A stretch of DNA of 43,048 nucleotides from a virus. Positions 7,691 through 15,608 of this stretch are shown in pieces. The DNA lies in the IMG/VR virus record IMGVR_UViG_3300027759_000155, positions 1-43,048 of that record; one strand, written 5' to 3'. How positions within the stretch are numbered: position 1 is the stretch's first letter; each line of letters opens with the position of its first letter. Position numbers and translations under genes: made by a program. The notes beneath the pieces are model-generated. The model searched no databases, had not been told where the DNA came from, and saw nothing but the letters and a program-made list of their open reading frames with translations.

Positions 7691-7860
7691 ACCCAAAATG
7701 CATGTTGTTTATTTTAGCTGCAATAGTAATAATTTGCGCATTTATAATGCTTGGTGATGACTGTGCTAATCGCACCCCATATACATTAGACTCTTTTACA
7801 ATTGTAGTGACTATATGTATGGCACTAGGTGCTGGTATATTCATGCCTGATTTAGATTGA
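7687..7860 (+). CDS. Small two-span membrane protein
   Basis: A 57-residue protein starting at an ATGA overlap with the holin-like stop. It has two hydrophobic segments: residues 6-22 (MLFILAAIVIICAFIML) and about 38-53 (TIVVTICMALGAGIFM), joined by a polar loop with two Asp and one Cys. Tight coupling to the holin-like gene suggests an antiholin or accessory lysis protein, but no family is recognised. An alternative is a simple membrane-anchored accessory protein. Confidence 0.5.
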   Translation: MNPKCMLFILAAIVIICAFIMLGDDCANRTPYTLDSFTIVVTICMALGAGIFMPDLD

Positions 7861-7874
7861 GTCTTCTTGTTTAG

Positions 7875-7882
7875 TATAAATA
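7875..7882 (+). promoter_or_regulatory. T4-type late promoter box
   Basis: Exact TATAAATA, 7 bases before the gp13 ATG at 7890. Confidence 0.85.
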
Positions 7883-7889
7883 TTATAAT

Positions 7890-8636
7890 ATGGCAAAACC
7901 AACATCACGTCAAGAATTAATAGACTATTGCTTACGAGCATTGGGAGCTCCCGTACTTGAAATCAATATCGATGAAGATCAAATTGAGGATCGTGTTGAT
8001 GAGGCGCTTCAATTTTATCAAGAGTATCACAGCGATGCTGTTGTTCGAACATTTATTAAACATCAGGTTACACAGACGGACTATGACAACGACTATATTA
8101 CACTGCCTGATCAGCTTATAAGCGTGCTTCGTGTATTAAACCTAGCAACCGGTGATGCTGCTGATATGTTTAGCGTAAAATATCAACTCTTTTTAAATGA
8201 CTTGTATGGTTTACGCAATCCAGAGTCACTTGTAAACTATGAGATGACAAAGCAATATATGAATGCAATTGAACTTATATTGACTGGTAATTCTCAACAA
8301 ATTACGTTTTCTCGTCACATGAATCGTCTTAGCATTCAAGACAACTGGAAAGAATTTGTTTCACTTGGTCAGTACATCATTATTGAAGGCTATCAAACAA
8401 TTAATCCAAATACCTATACTGATGTCTATAATGACATGATGCTTAAAAAATATTTGACGGCTCTCTTAAAACGCCAATGGGGAATTAACCTCATAAAATT
8501 TGAAGGCATGACGCTTCCAAGCGGAGTGACAATAAATGGTCGTGCAATATACGATGATGCACTCAATGATATTGAAAAGATTGAGACCGACTTTGATAGT
8601 AAATATCAAATGCCGCCGGATTTTTTCTGCGGCTAG
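7890..8636 (+). CDS. gp13: Neck protein gp13
   Basis: A 248-residue homologue of the T4 neck (head-completion) protein gp13, shorter than the T4 protein of about 309 residues. Recognition rests on the N-terminal helix pattern (SRQELIDYCLRALGAP, then EDQIEDRVDEALQFYQEYH), the SVLRVLNL strand, the LGQYIIIEGYQ segment near residue 170 and the KRQWGINLIKFEG segment, together with its place as first gene of the 13-14-15-16-17 series. In T4, gp13 with gp14 forms the ring beneath the portal where the tail joins. A GIY-YIG endonuclease gene separates it from gp14. It has its own late promoter. Confidence 0.85.
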   Translation: MAKPTSRQELIDYCLRALGAPVLEINIDEDQIEDRVDEALQFYQEYHSDAVVRTFIKHQVTQTDYDNDYITLPDQLISVLRVLNLATGDAADMFSVKYQLFLNDLYGLRNPESLVNYEMTKQYMNAIELILTGNSQQITFSRHMNRLSIQDNWKEFVSLGQYIIIEGYQTINPNTYTDVYNDMMLKKYLTALLKRQWGINLIKFEGMTLPSGVTINGRAIYDDALNDIEKIETDFDSKYQMPPDFFCG

Positions 8637-8658
8637 TGAATTCTATATAGCTTAATTA

Positions 8659-8666
8659 TATAAATA
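8659..8666 (+). promoter_or_regulatory. Late promoter box of homing gene
   Basis: Exact TATAAATA, only 5 bases before the ATG at 8672. By T4 geometry (+1 six bases after the box) the transcript would begin at the A of ATG. Confidence 0.8.
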
Positions 8667-8671
8667 GAAAT

Positions 8672-9403
8672 ATGAAATATTTTTACTTATATAAAACAAC
8701 TAATTTGATTAGTAATAAATTTTACATTGGTGTTCATGCTTCGCACAAAGAACATGATTTAAACTATTTTGGTTCTGGTATTGCTATCAATAGAGCTATT
8801 GAAAAATATGGAATTGAAAATTTTAAAAATGAAATAATATCGTATCATGAATCACTAAAAGCGGCATATGACGCAGAACGCATTTTAGTAAATGAAGAAT
8901 TAATAAAACAAAAAGATTGCTATAATATGATTTGTGGCGGAGTTGGAGGAAATGGTGAGAATTTGATGACACCTGAAAATTTAATTAGAATGAAATTACC
9001 AAAATCACAAGAAGAAAAAAATAAGATTTCTGAATCATTAAAAGGCAAATGTTATTTAACAGAAGATGGTAGAAGAAGATTAAGTGATGCTGCACGAGGA
9101 AATACATATGCAAAAGGTATGACATACACACATAGTGATGAAGCAAGAGAAGCTATTTCAAAATCACGGTTGGGTAAAAAGATGTCGGAAGAAACTAAGA
9201 AAAAATTTAAAGAAAATAGAAAAGGTAAAGGAACTGGAGAAAATAATGCAATGTCTCGTGAAGAATGCCGAAATAAGGTTAGAGATAGTAAAATTGGTTT
9301 ACAAAAATTAGTTCATCCAGAATATGGTAATAAATTAGCTCGTCCAAATTCTGATAAATGGAGTAATTTAATATCTCAAGGATATATACCACTCAATAGT
9401 TAG
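8672..9403 (+). CDS. GIY-YIG homing endonuclease (Seg-like)
   Basis: A 243-residue free-standing homing endonuclease. The GIY-YIG nuclease core is at the start: YLYKTTN (5-11), FYIGVH (17-22), FGSG (33-36), a basic helix with Arg41, acidic DAERILVNEE and CYNMICGG. The C-terminal half is very basic with NUMOD3-like repeats (SEEKNKISESLKGK-type and GKKMSEETKKKFKE), which bind DNA in this family. Such genes copy themselves into cleaved, endonuclease-free genomes. It separates gp13 from gp14 without disrupting either, is more A+T-rich than its flanks by eye, and carries its own late box. Confidence 0.88.
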   Translation: MKYFYLYKTTNLISNKFYIGVHASHKEHDLNYFGSGIAINRAIEKYGIENFKNEIISYHESLKAAYDAERILVNEELIKQKDCYNMICGGVGGNGENLMTPENLIRMKLPKSQEEKNKISESLKGKCYLTEDGRRRLSDAARGNTYAKGMTYTHSDEAREAISKSRLGKKMSEETKKKFKENRKGKGTGENNAMSREECRNKVRDSKIGLQKLVHPEYGNKLARPNSDKWSNLISQGYIPLNS

Positions 9404-9414
9404 ATTAAATATTC

Positions 9415-9422
9415 TATAAATA
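9415..9422 (+). promoter_or_regulatory. T4-type late promoter box
   Basis: Exact TATAAATA, 6 bases before the gp14 ATG at 9429. Confidence 0.85.
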
Positions 9423-9428
9423 CATATT

Positions 9429-10358
9429 ATGCCTCGTAGTGTTTATTTTAGTCAGACGTATCGTACTGAACAAAATCTTTTAGAAGATTTGATGATAGAA
9501 TCCATGCAAATCATGGGGCATGACGTGTTTTACATTCCTCGTAAAATTGTAAAACAAGACTTTATCTTAAATGAAGATATAATTTCAAGCTTTGATGCTG
9601 CGTTTTCTCTTGAAATGTATGTTGAAAGTGTTGATGGTTTTGAAGGTGATGGTGATCTTATGACCAAATTTGGTTTGGAAGTGCGAGATCAAGTTACACT
9701 TGTCTGCAGTCGTAAACGTTGGAATGCACTCATTGGTCGTCATGGCTATACAAATGACAGTGTACGTCCGCGTGAAGGAGACCTCATCTTTTTACCACTC
9801 TCTGTTGGACTCTTTGAAATTAAATTTGTTGAAGATAAAAATCCGTTTTTCCAACTTGGAGGCAGTGGCCGCAGCAAAGGAAACAACCCAACATTTAAAC
9901 TTATCTGCGAACTCTTCGAATATGGTGGTCAAGAAATTGACACTGGCATTGATAGCATTGATAATATACAGACTGCTCACAGTCAAAGTTATCGTGCTGA
10001 AGTTAATTTTAATGGTGGTCAGATGCATGAGCTTGGTGAAACCCTAACAATAACACTTCCATCTGGAGTTGTTGGCTCGGCCGAAGCGCTTCGCTATGAA
10101 CATATTGGTAATACGGTAATTTTAAGTGTTGGTAACTTAACATTCAACGATGAAAAGTTTCATACATTAGTTAATGGCACAACATTTATAGGTCAGCAGT
10201 CAAATACAACATCAACAATTGTAGATGTAATTGGGTTACTTGATGGTGACGCGGCGCTCTTTGAAAATGACGACCTAACCCAAAACAGTTCATTTGAAGT
10301 TGAAGGTCATGACTATATTGATTTTAGTGAAAGCAACCCATTTGGAGAACCAAGTTAA
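9429..10358 (+). CDS. gp14: Neck protein gp14
   Basis: A 309-residue homologue of T4 neck protein gp14, which joins gp13 to complete the head so that a tail can attach. The N-terminal part (NLLEDLMIESMQIMGHDVFYIPRK, read here in short form; DAAFSLEMYVESVDGFEGDGDLMTKFG) is characteristic of the family. It is longer than the T4 protein (about 256 residues), with an extra beta-rich C-terminal region at about residues 190-290 containing an NTSTIVD-type loop. The gene follows its own late box and is followed closely by gp15, so gp14-17 probably share transcripts. Confidence 0.87.
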   Translation: MPRSVYFSQTYRTEQNLLEDLMIESMQIMGHDVFYIPRKIVKQDFILNEDIISSFDAAFSLEMYVESVDGFEGDGDLMTKFGLEVRDQVTLVCSRKRWNALIGRHGYTNDSVRPREGDLIFLPLSVGLFEIKFVEDKNPFFQLGGSGRSKGNNPTFKLICELFEYGGQEIDTGIDSIDNIQTAHSQSYRAEVNFNGGQMHELGETLTITLPSGVVGSAEALRYEHIGNTVILSVGNLTFNDEKFHTLVNGTTFIGQQSNTTSTIVDVIGLLDGDAALFENDDLTQNSSFEVEGHDYIDFSESNPFGEPS

Positions 10359-10363
10359 AACAT

Positions 10364-11137
10364 ATGTTAAGCGGATCATATTATTATAATGCAAACCTTA
10401 AAAAGATAGTGGCAGTATTTGGCACTCTTTTTAATAATATCTCTATTGCTAAAAGGGTCAATGGTAAAATGACTGGCATACAGCGAGTTCCAATATCATA
10501 CGGTCCACGACAAAAATTCTTAACACGACTTGCTTCAGAGAATGGTGATGAGAATGGTGATGTTGCAATTAAACTACCACGTATGAGTTTTGAAATTGTG
10601 TCTATTGCATATGACTCTACGACAAAATTAAACAAATTAAACAGTCAATCATATCCAGTCACTAATAACTCTGTGAGCAAGTCTCGAATCTATGGTGCAA
10701 CTCCATATCGTTTGAGTATGCAGTTAAATATACTTGCACGTCAACAGGATGATGCACTTCAAATATTTGAACAAATAATTCCGTATTTTACTCCAGAATA
10801 TACTGTTGCTGTAAAAGATCTTGAAGGTCCTGGATCAATTACAAACGTTCCATTTATGTTGACATCGACGTCATTGCAAGATGACTATGAAGGTGATTTT
10901 GAAAACTCTCGTCGAACAATTATTTATTCACTTGATTTTGATATTAAAATTAAGTTTAGAGGAATAGAGAGTGCACCTGGTAAAATTATTAAAACAGTTG
11001 ATGTGAATCTATTTAATACAACCACGTTACAAAACGCAACTGCAATTGATCGTGTGAATGTTAGACTTGGTGATCCTGCAAATGACACTCCAGAGGACTA
11101 CACTGTAGTTACAACATATGGTTTTGATGATGAATAA
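10364..11137 (+). CDS. gp15: Tail completion / sheath stabiliser gp15
   Basis: A 257-residue homologue of T4 gp15, the hexameric ring capping the tail, which binds the last sheath ring and the neck. The family pattern is clear in SGSYYYNANLKKIVAVFG, VPISYGPRQKF, the conserved PRMSFEI strand, MQLNILARQQDDALQIFEQI and IPYFTPEYTVAV. Length is close to T4 (272). It starts five bases after gp14 stops, with no promoter box or Shine-Dalgarno sequence of its own, so it is probably translated from the gp14 transcript. Confidence 0.87.
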   Translation: MLSGSYYYNANLKKIVAVFGTLFNNISIAKRVNGKMTGIQRVPISYGPRQKFLTRLASENGDENGDVAIKLPRMSFEIVSIAYDSTTKLNKLNSQSYPVTNNSVSKSRIYGATPYRLSMQLNILARQQDDALQIFEQIIPYFTPEYTVAVKDLEGPGSITNVPFMLTSTSLQDDYEGDFENSRRTIIYSLDFDIKIKFRGIESAPGKIIKTVDVNLFNTTTLQNATAIDRVNVRLGDPANDTPEDYTVVTTYGFDDE

Positions 11138-11145
11138 GCATTGCT

Positions 11146-11592
11146 ATGAAAAAAGACAAAGAAACCATATTGGCATCACTTGAAAAAAATATAGTGCCAA
11201 TTAAAAATGAAATTGCTGTTGCCAATGGTCAACCAGTTGGACCAAGCAATGACGAAATTATAATTGACGCAGAGGAAGACTACAAGTTTGCTCGTCAACG
11301 TATTAAAAAATTAATAGACACAAGTGATGAGGCAATAAGTACAATGCACGCTCTTGCAACTGATGCAGAACATCCGCGAGCATTTGAGGTCTTGGCTGGA
11401 ATGATAAAGACTGCAGCAGACATAAATGGTCAACTCTTAACACTACAAAAAGAACGTAAAAAAATTGTCCAAGACCCTGAACAGGGCGGAGGTGGTAAAA
11501 GCACCACAACTACAAACAACTCAATATTTGTGGGTACAACTACAGAACTTCAAAAGCTTCTTAAGAAGCATGCATCAGCAATTGATGTATAG
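11146..11592 (+). CDS. gp16: Terminase small subunit gp16
   Basis: A 148-residue small terminase, the regulator that recognises DNA and stimulates the packaging motor. It is helical, with an acidic DAEEDYKFARQRIKKLIDT segment at about residues 44-62, a central helical pair (ALATDAEHPRAFEVLAGMIKT) and a flexible Gly/Thr-rich linker before a C-terminal amphipathic helix (TTELQKLLKKHAS), as in T4 gp16. It lies directly before the large subunit in T4 order. It has no promoter box of its own, so it is likely co-transcribed with gp14 and gp15. Confidence 0.87.
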   Translation: MKKDKETILASLEKNIVPIKNEIAVANGQPVGPSNDEIIIDAEEDYKFARQRIKKLIDTSDEAISTMHALATDAEHPRAFEVLAGMIKTAADINGQLLTLQKERKKIVQDPEQGGGGKSTTTTNNSIFVGTTTELQKLLKKHASAIDV

Positions 11593-11608
11593 TTTACAAA
11601 ATTAAATT

Positions 11609-13204
11609 ATGTCACGTGATCTTGCTACATACAATGGAAACCCTCATATCAAGGGTGATGGAGTTCAACAAAATTTTACAGCACACGAGGTAACTGAATA
11701 CCAAAAGTGCATGAATAGTGTTGCATATTTTTGTGAACACTATGTTAAGGTTATTGATCTTGATCGCGGTCTCGTTCCATTTAAGCTACGAGGTTATCAA
11801 ACAGAATTGGTGCAACACTATTCAGATCACAGATTTAGTGTTGTTCTTGCGCCTCGACAAAGCGGTAAGAGTATTACATCAGTTGCATGGCTACTGCATT
11901 ACGTTATTTTTAATGGTGAGAAAAAGATTGGTGTCCTTGCAAACAAGGGCGCAACATCACGTGAAATGTTAAGTCGACTTACTCTTATGTTGGAAAACTT
12001 ACCGTTTTTCCTGCAGCCTGGATGTAAGGTACTTAATAAAGGCAGCATAAAATTTAGTAATAACAGTGAGATTATTGCGGCCGCTACAAGCAGCAGCAGT
12101 ATTCGTGGACTAAGTATGAACGTAATTTTCATGGACGAGTTTGCATTTGTTCAAAATGCAAATGAATTCTATACAAGTACCTATCCTGTTATTACATCTG
12201 GCCAAGACACAAAGGTTATTATTACAAGTACTCCAAATGGTGTAGGCAATATGTTTTATAAAATATGGGAAGGTTCAGTACAAAAGAGCAATGAGTTTAA
12301 GCCATTTCGCATTCGTTGGCAAGACGTTCCAGGACGCGATGAAGAATGGAAACGTCAAACTATTGCAAACACAAGTGAGCTTCAATTTGAACAGGAGTAT
12401 AGCTGTTCCTTTATTGGTAGTTCTCAAACGCTTATATCATCTGAATCACTCTTAGGACTATCATCAATTGAGCCACTAAAACGACAATATGGAATAAATT
12501 ATTACTATGAACCTGAAGAAGGTCATGAGTATATTATGACTGTTGATGTTAGTAAAGGGCGTGGACAAGACCATAGCACATTTAGTGTAGTTGATATTTC
12601 TAGTATGCCATTTAAAATGGTGTGTACATATCGTGATAACACAGTGTCTCCTCTTATATTTCCAGAACTTATTGTTCGTGCTGCAAAGACATACAACAAC
12701 GCTCTAGCTGTGGTTGAAAATAATGACTCTGGTCAGGTTGTCTGTAACTCACTCTATTACAACTATGAGTATGACAACACATTTGTTCAGAGCAGCGTAA
12801 AGAGTAGTGGTATTGGTGTTACAATGACAAAGCGTGTTAAACGAATTGGTTGTAGTAATCTTAAAGACCTGGTTGAAAGTGGCAAACTTCAAATTGTTGA
12901 TCCTCACACAATTCACGAACTAAGCAGTTTTGAACCAAAGGGTGATAGTTATGCTGCAAGTGGTTCGGCACATGATGACATGGTTATGAATCTTGTCTTA
13001 TTTGCATGGTTTGTTAGCACTGATGCCTTTGGAGGTATGAGTAATGTTGATCTTAAAGAACTACTCTACAGTGATAAAATTCGTGAAATGGAAGAAGACC
13101 TGCCGCCATTTGGAATTATTGATACACCTGCATATGATAAGACGCCAAGCATGTTAGACTATGAACGACAACGACAGGCTATTGATGACTGGAATTCGCT
13201 GTAA
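11609..13204 (+). CDS. gp17: Terminase large subunit gp17
   Basis: The 531-residue packaging motor. The N-terminal ATPase has Walker A APRQSGKS (residues 81-88), Walker B VIFMDE (172-177) and a coupling motif STPNG (207-211). The C-terminal RNase H-like headful nuclease has TVDVSKGRGQDHS with Asp313, VVENNDSG with Glu370, and SAHDDMVM with Asp456/457, giving the expected acidic metal-binding triad. It is a little shorter than T4 gp17 (610). It follows gp16 and has no own promoter box. All key residues appear intact, so it should be active in translocating and cutting concatemeric DNA. Confidence 0.95.
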   Translation: MSRDLATYNGNPHIKGDGVQQNFTAHEVTEYQKCMNSVAYFCEHYVKVIDLDRGLVPFKLRGYQTELVQHYSDHRFSVVLAPRQSGKSITSVAWLLHYVIFNGEKKIGVLANKGATSREMLSRLTLMLENLPFFLQPGCKVLNKGSIKFSNNSEIIAAATSSSSIRGLSMNVIFMDEFAFVQNANEFYTSTYPVITSGQDTKVIITSTPNGVGNMFYKIWEGSVQKSNEFKPFRIRWQDVPGRDEEWKRQTIANTSELQFEQEYSCSFIGSSQTLISSESLLGLSSIEPLKRQYGINYYYEPEEGHEYIMTVDVSKGRGQDHSTFSVVDISSMPFKMVCTYRDNTVSPLIFPELIVRAAKTYNNALAVVENNDSGQVVCNSLYYNYEYDNTFVQSSVKSSGIGVTMTKRVKRIGCSNLKDLVESGKLQIVDPHTIHELSSFEPKGDSYAASGSAHDDMVMNLVLFAWFVSTDAFGGMSNVDLKELLYSDKIREMEEDLPPFGIIDTPAYDKTPSMLDYERQRQAIDDWNSL

Positions 13205-13215
13205 ACGTAACATTT

Positions 13216-13223
13216 TATAAATA
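13216..13223 (+). promoter_or_regulatory. T4-type late promoter box of gp18
   Basis: Exact TATAAATA, but 71 bases before the gp18 ATG. The predicted leader (about 66 bases) is A-rich, contains an 8-codon ORF at 13248-13274 and an AAAGG element about 15 bases before the ATG. Confidence 0.75.
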
Positions 13224-13294
13224 ACAGTAGATTGAAAAATTCTTATTATGTTTCAACTTATAATTAAACACTGAAGAAAGGTAAAAACACATAT

Positions 13295-15007
13295 ATGTCA
13301 TATTTACAAAGCGTCGGGGTTCAAATCACTGAAACTGATTTAACCACAGTAGCACAGCCAACATCAGCATCAATAGGTGCATATGCTGGTCATTTTAATT
13401 GGGGTCCAGCTGACCAAATCATAAATGTTTCCTCTGAGAAACGTTTAGGAGAAACTTTCGGCACTCCCAAAAAGTCAACTGATGCAACATCTGTATCATT
13501 TTTAACAGCAGAAAGTTTCCTTAAATATGGAAACTCTTTGAAAGTTGTTCGTGCTGTTGGTACTACAGCTCGTAACTCTAAGGGTGAAGCTGCAGGTTAC
13601 AACACAATCACTGCAAACGACGTCTTAATTAAAAATAAAGATGCATATGATCTTATGACAACAGGCATTGTTGATGCATTTTATGCACGATGCCCTGGAT
13701 CACTCGGCAATTCTTTAAGTGTTCAATTATTCCATGCAAATAACATGGTTGATGCAGATATTTTAGCAACAAATAAATTATATTTTGCTAATCTGCCAAG
13801 CACAACTACATGGGCATCTGACGTAAGTTCAATAACATACACAAACGATGAAGTTCACGTAATTGTATATGACAAAAATGGTGAATTTACTGGTGTTAAA
13901 GGCACAGTGTTAGAAACATTTGAAGGACTATCCTTTAATGCAAATGCTAAAACTGTAAGTGGAGCATCAAACTATTGGAAAGATGTAATTAACGTTGGTT
14001 CACAATACATTTTTGTCGGTGATCCAACTGATGCACAGACTTTAACAAATAATACATATACTTTAGATGGAAATAGCAAGGGTCTCTATACTTTCACTCT
14101 AGGTGTAGATGGTACACGTTCTATTGCGAATGTTACAACTGCACTTGGTCTTTTTGCTGATTCTGAAACTGTTGATATTTCTCTACTATTTGCTGAAGCA
14201 TTTGAAGATGATACTACTGCAGCAATCAATGATAAACTTGCTATCATTGCAAAAACTCGTAAAGACTGTATGGCATTCCTCTCTGCTCCACTTGAACTCT
14301 ATACATTGAGTACTGATGCAACTAAACTTGCAGAAGTTAAAAGTGCAAAAGACGCGGTTAGCGATTTATCAAGCTTTGCTGTTTTTGACAGTAGCCCAGT
14401 CTATGTCTATAATAAGTATGCTGACAAATATGAATGGGTGCCTGCATGCGGTCATATGGCCGGACTCTGTGCATACACAGACAATGTAGCTGATGCATGG
14501 TTCTCGCCAGCTGGTTATAACCGTGGCCAACTTCGTGGAGTTGTTAAACTTGCATACAATCCAGTACAAGTTGACAGAGACGAACTCTATAGCAACAACA
14601 TCAATCCAATTGTAAATGTTGCTGGTCAAGGTATTGTTCTTCTTGGCGACAAGACTGGACAAACTCGCCCAAGTGCATTTGATCGCATCAATGTTCGTAG
14701 GTTGTTTATCTCTTTACAAAAAGCATGTGCTACTACAGCTAAATTCCAGTTGTTTGAATTTAACGATCAATTTACTCGTAATACATTTATCAACACAATT
14801 GAACCGCTGTTACGCGATGTTCAATCACGTCGTGGTATTACCGATTATAAGATTGTTTGTGACGAAACAAACAATACTGCACAGGTCATTGATACAAATC
14901 GATTTGTAGCTGATATCTATATTAAACCTGCCCGTTCAATTAACTATATCACCCTAAACTTCATTGCAAGTCGTAGTGGTATTGCTTTTAGCGAAATTGG
15001 TGCATAA
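13295..15007 (+). CDS. gp18: Tail sheath protein gp18
   Basis: The 570-residue contractile sheath subunit (T4 gp18, 659). The N-terminal arm and first domain are typical: SPGVQI-like opening (LQSVGVQITETDLT), AYAGHFNWGPAD and AESFLKYGNSLKVVRAVG. The C-terminal half holds the conserved sheath core: SPAGYNRGQLRGVVKLAYNP (read in part), NPIVNVAGQGIVLLGDKT, INVRRLFISLQKA, and a final IYIKPARSINYITLNF strand that forms the inter-subunit mesh. It is a major virion protein with an unusually long leader for this genome, possibly for efficient translation. No frameshift is seen. Confidence 0.95.
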   Translation: MSYLQSVGVQITETDLTTVAQPTSASIGAYAGHFNWGPADQIINVSSEKRLGETFGTPKKSTDATSVSFLTAESFLKYGNSLKVVRAVGTTARNSKGEAAGYNTITANDVLIKNKDAYDLMTTGIVDAFYARCPGSLGNSLSVQLFHANNMVDADILATNKLYFANLPSTTTWASDVSSITYTNDEVHVIVYDKNGEFTGVKGTVLETFEGLSFNANAKTVSGASNYWKDVINVGSQYIFVGDPTDAQTLTNNTYTLDGNSKGLYTFTLGVDGTRSIANVTTALGLFADSETVDISLLFAEAFEDDTTAAINDKLAIIAKTRKDCMAFLSAPLELYTLSTDATKLAEVKSAKDAVSDLSSFAVFDSSPVYVYNKYADKYEWVPACGHMAGLCAYTDNVADAWFSPAGYNRGQLRGVVKLAYNPVQVDRDELYSNNINPIVNVAGQGIVLLGDKTGQTRPSAFDRINVRRLFISLQKACATTAKFQLFEFNDQFTRNTFINTIEPLLRDVQSRRGITDYKIVCDETNNTAQVIDTNRFVADIYIKPARSINYITLNFIASRSGIAFSEIGA

Positions 15008-15021
15008 TCTTAATAAAACAC

Positions 15022-15029
15022 TATAAATA
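15022..15029 (+). promoter_or_regulatory. T4-type late promoter box
   Basis: Exact TATAAATA, 9 bases before the gp19 ATG at 15039. Confidence 0.85.
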
Positions 15030-15038
15030 AATAAAACA

Positions 15039-15584
15039 ATGAGTAATTTATCAAATTTTAAAAACGCGTTTGCTGGTGGCGGAGCTCGTCCCAACCTGTT
15101 TGAAGTTGAACTTTATTTTCCAGAAGGAGTTTCTGGAAATAATGTCTCTTCCAAAAGCAGATTCTTGGTAAAGGGAGCTCAATTGCCTGCAAGTGTAATT
15201 GCACCAATTGAAGTACCATATCGTGGTCGTAAATTAAAGGTTGCTGGTGATCGTACATTCGAACCATGGACAATTACAGTAATTAACGATGTTAATATGG
15301 AAATCCGTAATGCACTTGAAGAGTGGATGAATCTTATCAATAGACATGCATCAAACACTTCTTCTGGTCGTGTTGGTCCATTAAACTACTACAAAGATTT
15401 AGCGGTAAAACAATTGAGTCGTGATGGTTCAAGCGAAGCTCCTACGAAAGTATACACTTTTGTTGGTGCATTTCCAACAAATATTTCGCAAATTGAACTC
15501 AATTACGAAACAAATGATCAGATTGAAGAGTTTACTGTTGAATTTCAATATCAATATTGGACTTCAAATAGTACTCTTGGCTAA
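15039..15584 (+). CDS. gp19: Tail tube protein gp19
   Basis: A 181-residue tail tube subunit (T4 gp19, 163), which stacks in hexameric rings to form the DNA conduit inside the sheath. Family marks are the N-terminal RPNLFEVELYFPEG, a loop ending KGAQLPASVIAPIEVPYRGRKLKVAGDRTFEPWTITV (quoted here in two parts: KGAQLPASVIAPIE and YRGRKLKVAGDR), FEPWTITVIND, and a C-terminal EEFTVEFQYQYW strand. It sits in the T4 order 18-19-20 and has its own late promoter, in keeping with high late expression. Confidence 0.93.
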   Translation: MSNLSNFKNAFAGGGARPNLFEVELYFPEGVSGNNVSSKSRFLVKGAQLPASVIAPIEVPYRGRKLKVAGDRTFEPWTITVINDVNMEIRNALEEWMNLINRHASNTSSGRVGPLNYYKDLAVKQLSRDGSSEAPTKVYTFVGAFPTNISQIELNYETNDQIEEFTVEFQYQYWTSNSTLG

Positions 15585-15594
15585 TATTTTTCGT

Positions 15595-15602
15595 TATAAA
15601 TA
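15595..15602 (+). promoter_or_regulatory. T4-type late promoter box
   Basis: Exact TATAAATA, 6 bases before the gp20 ATG at 15609. Confidence 0.85.
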
Positions 15603-15608
15603 TATATT

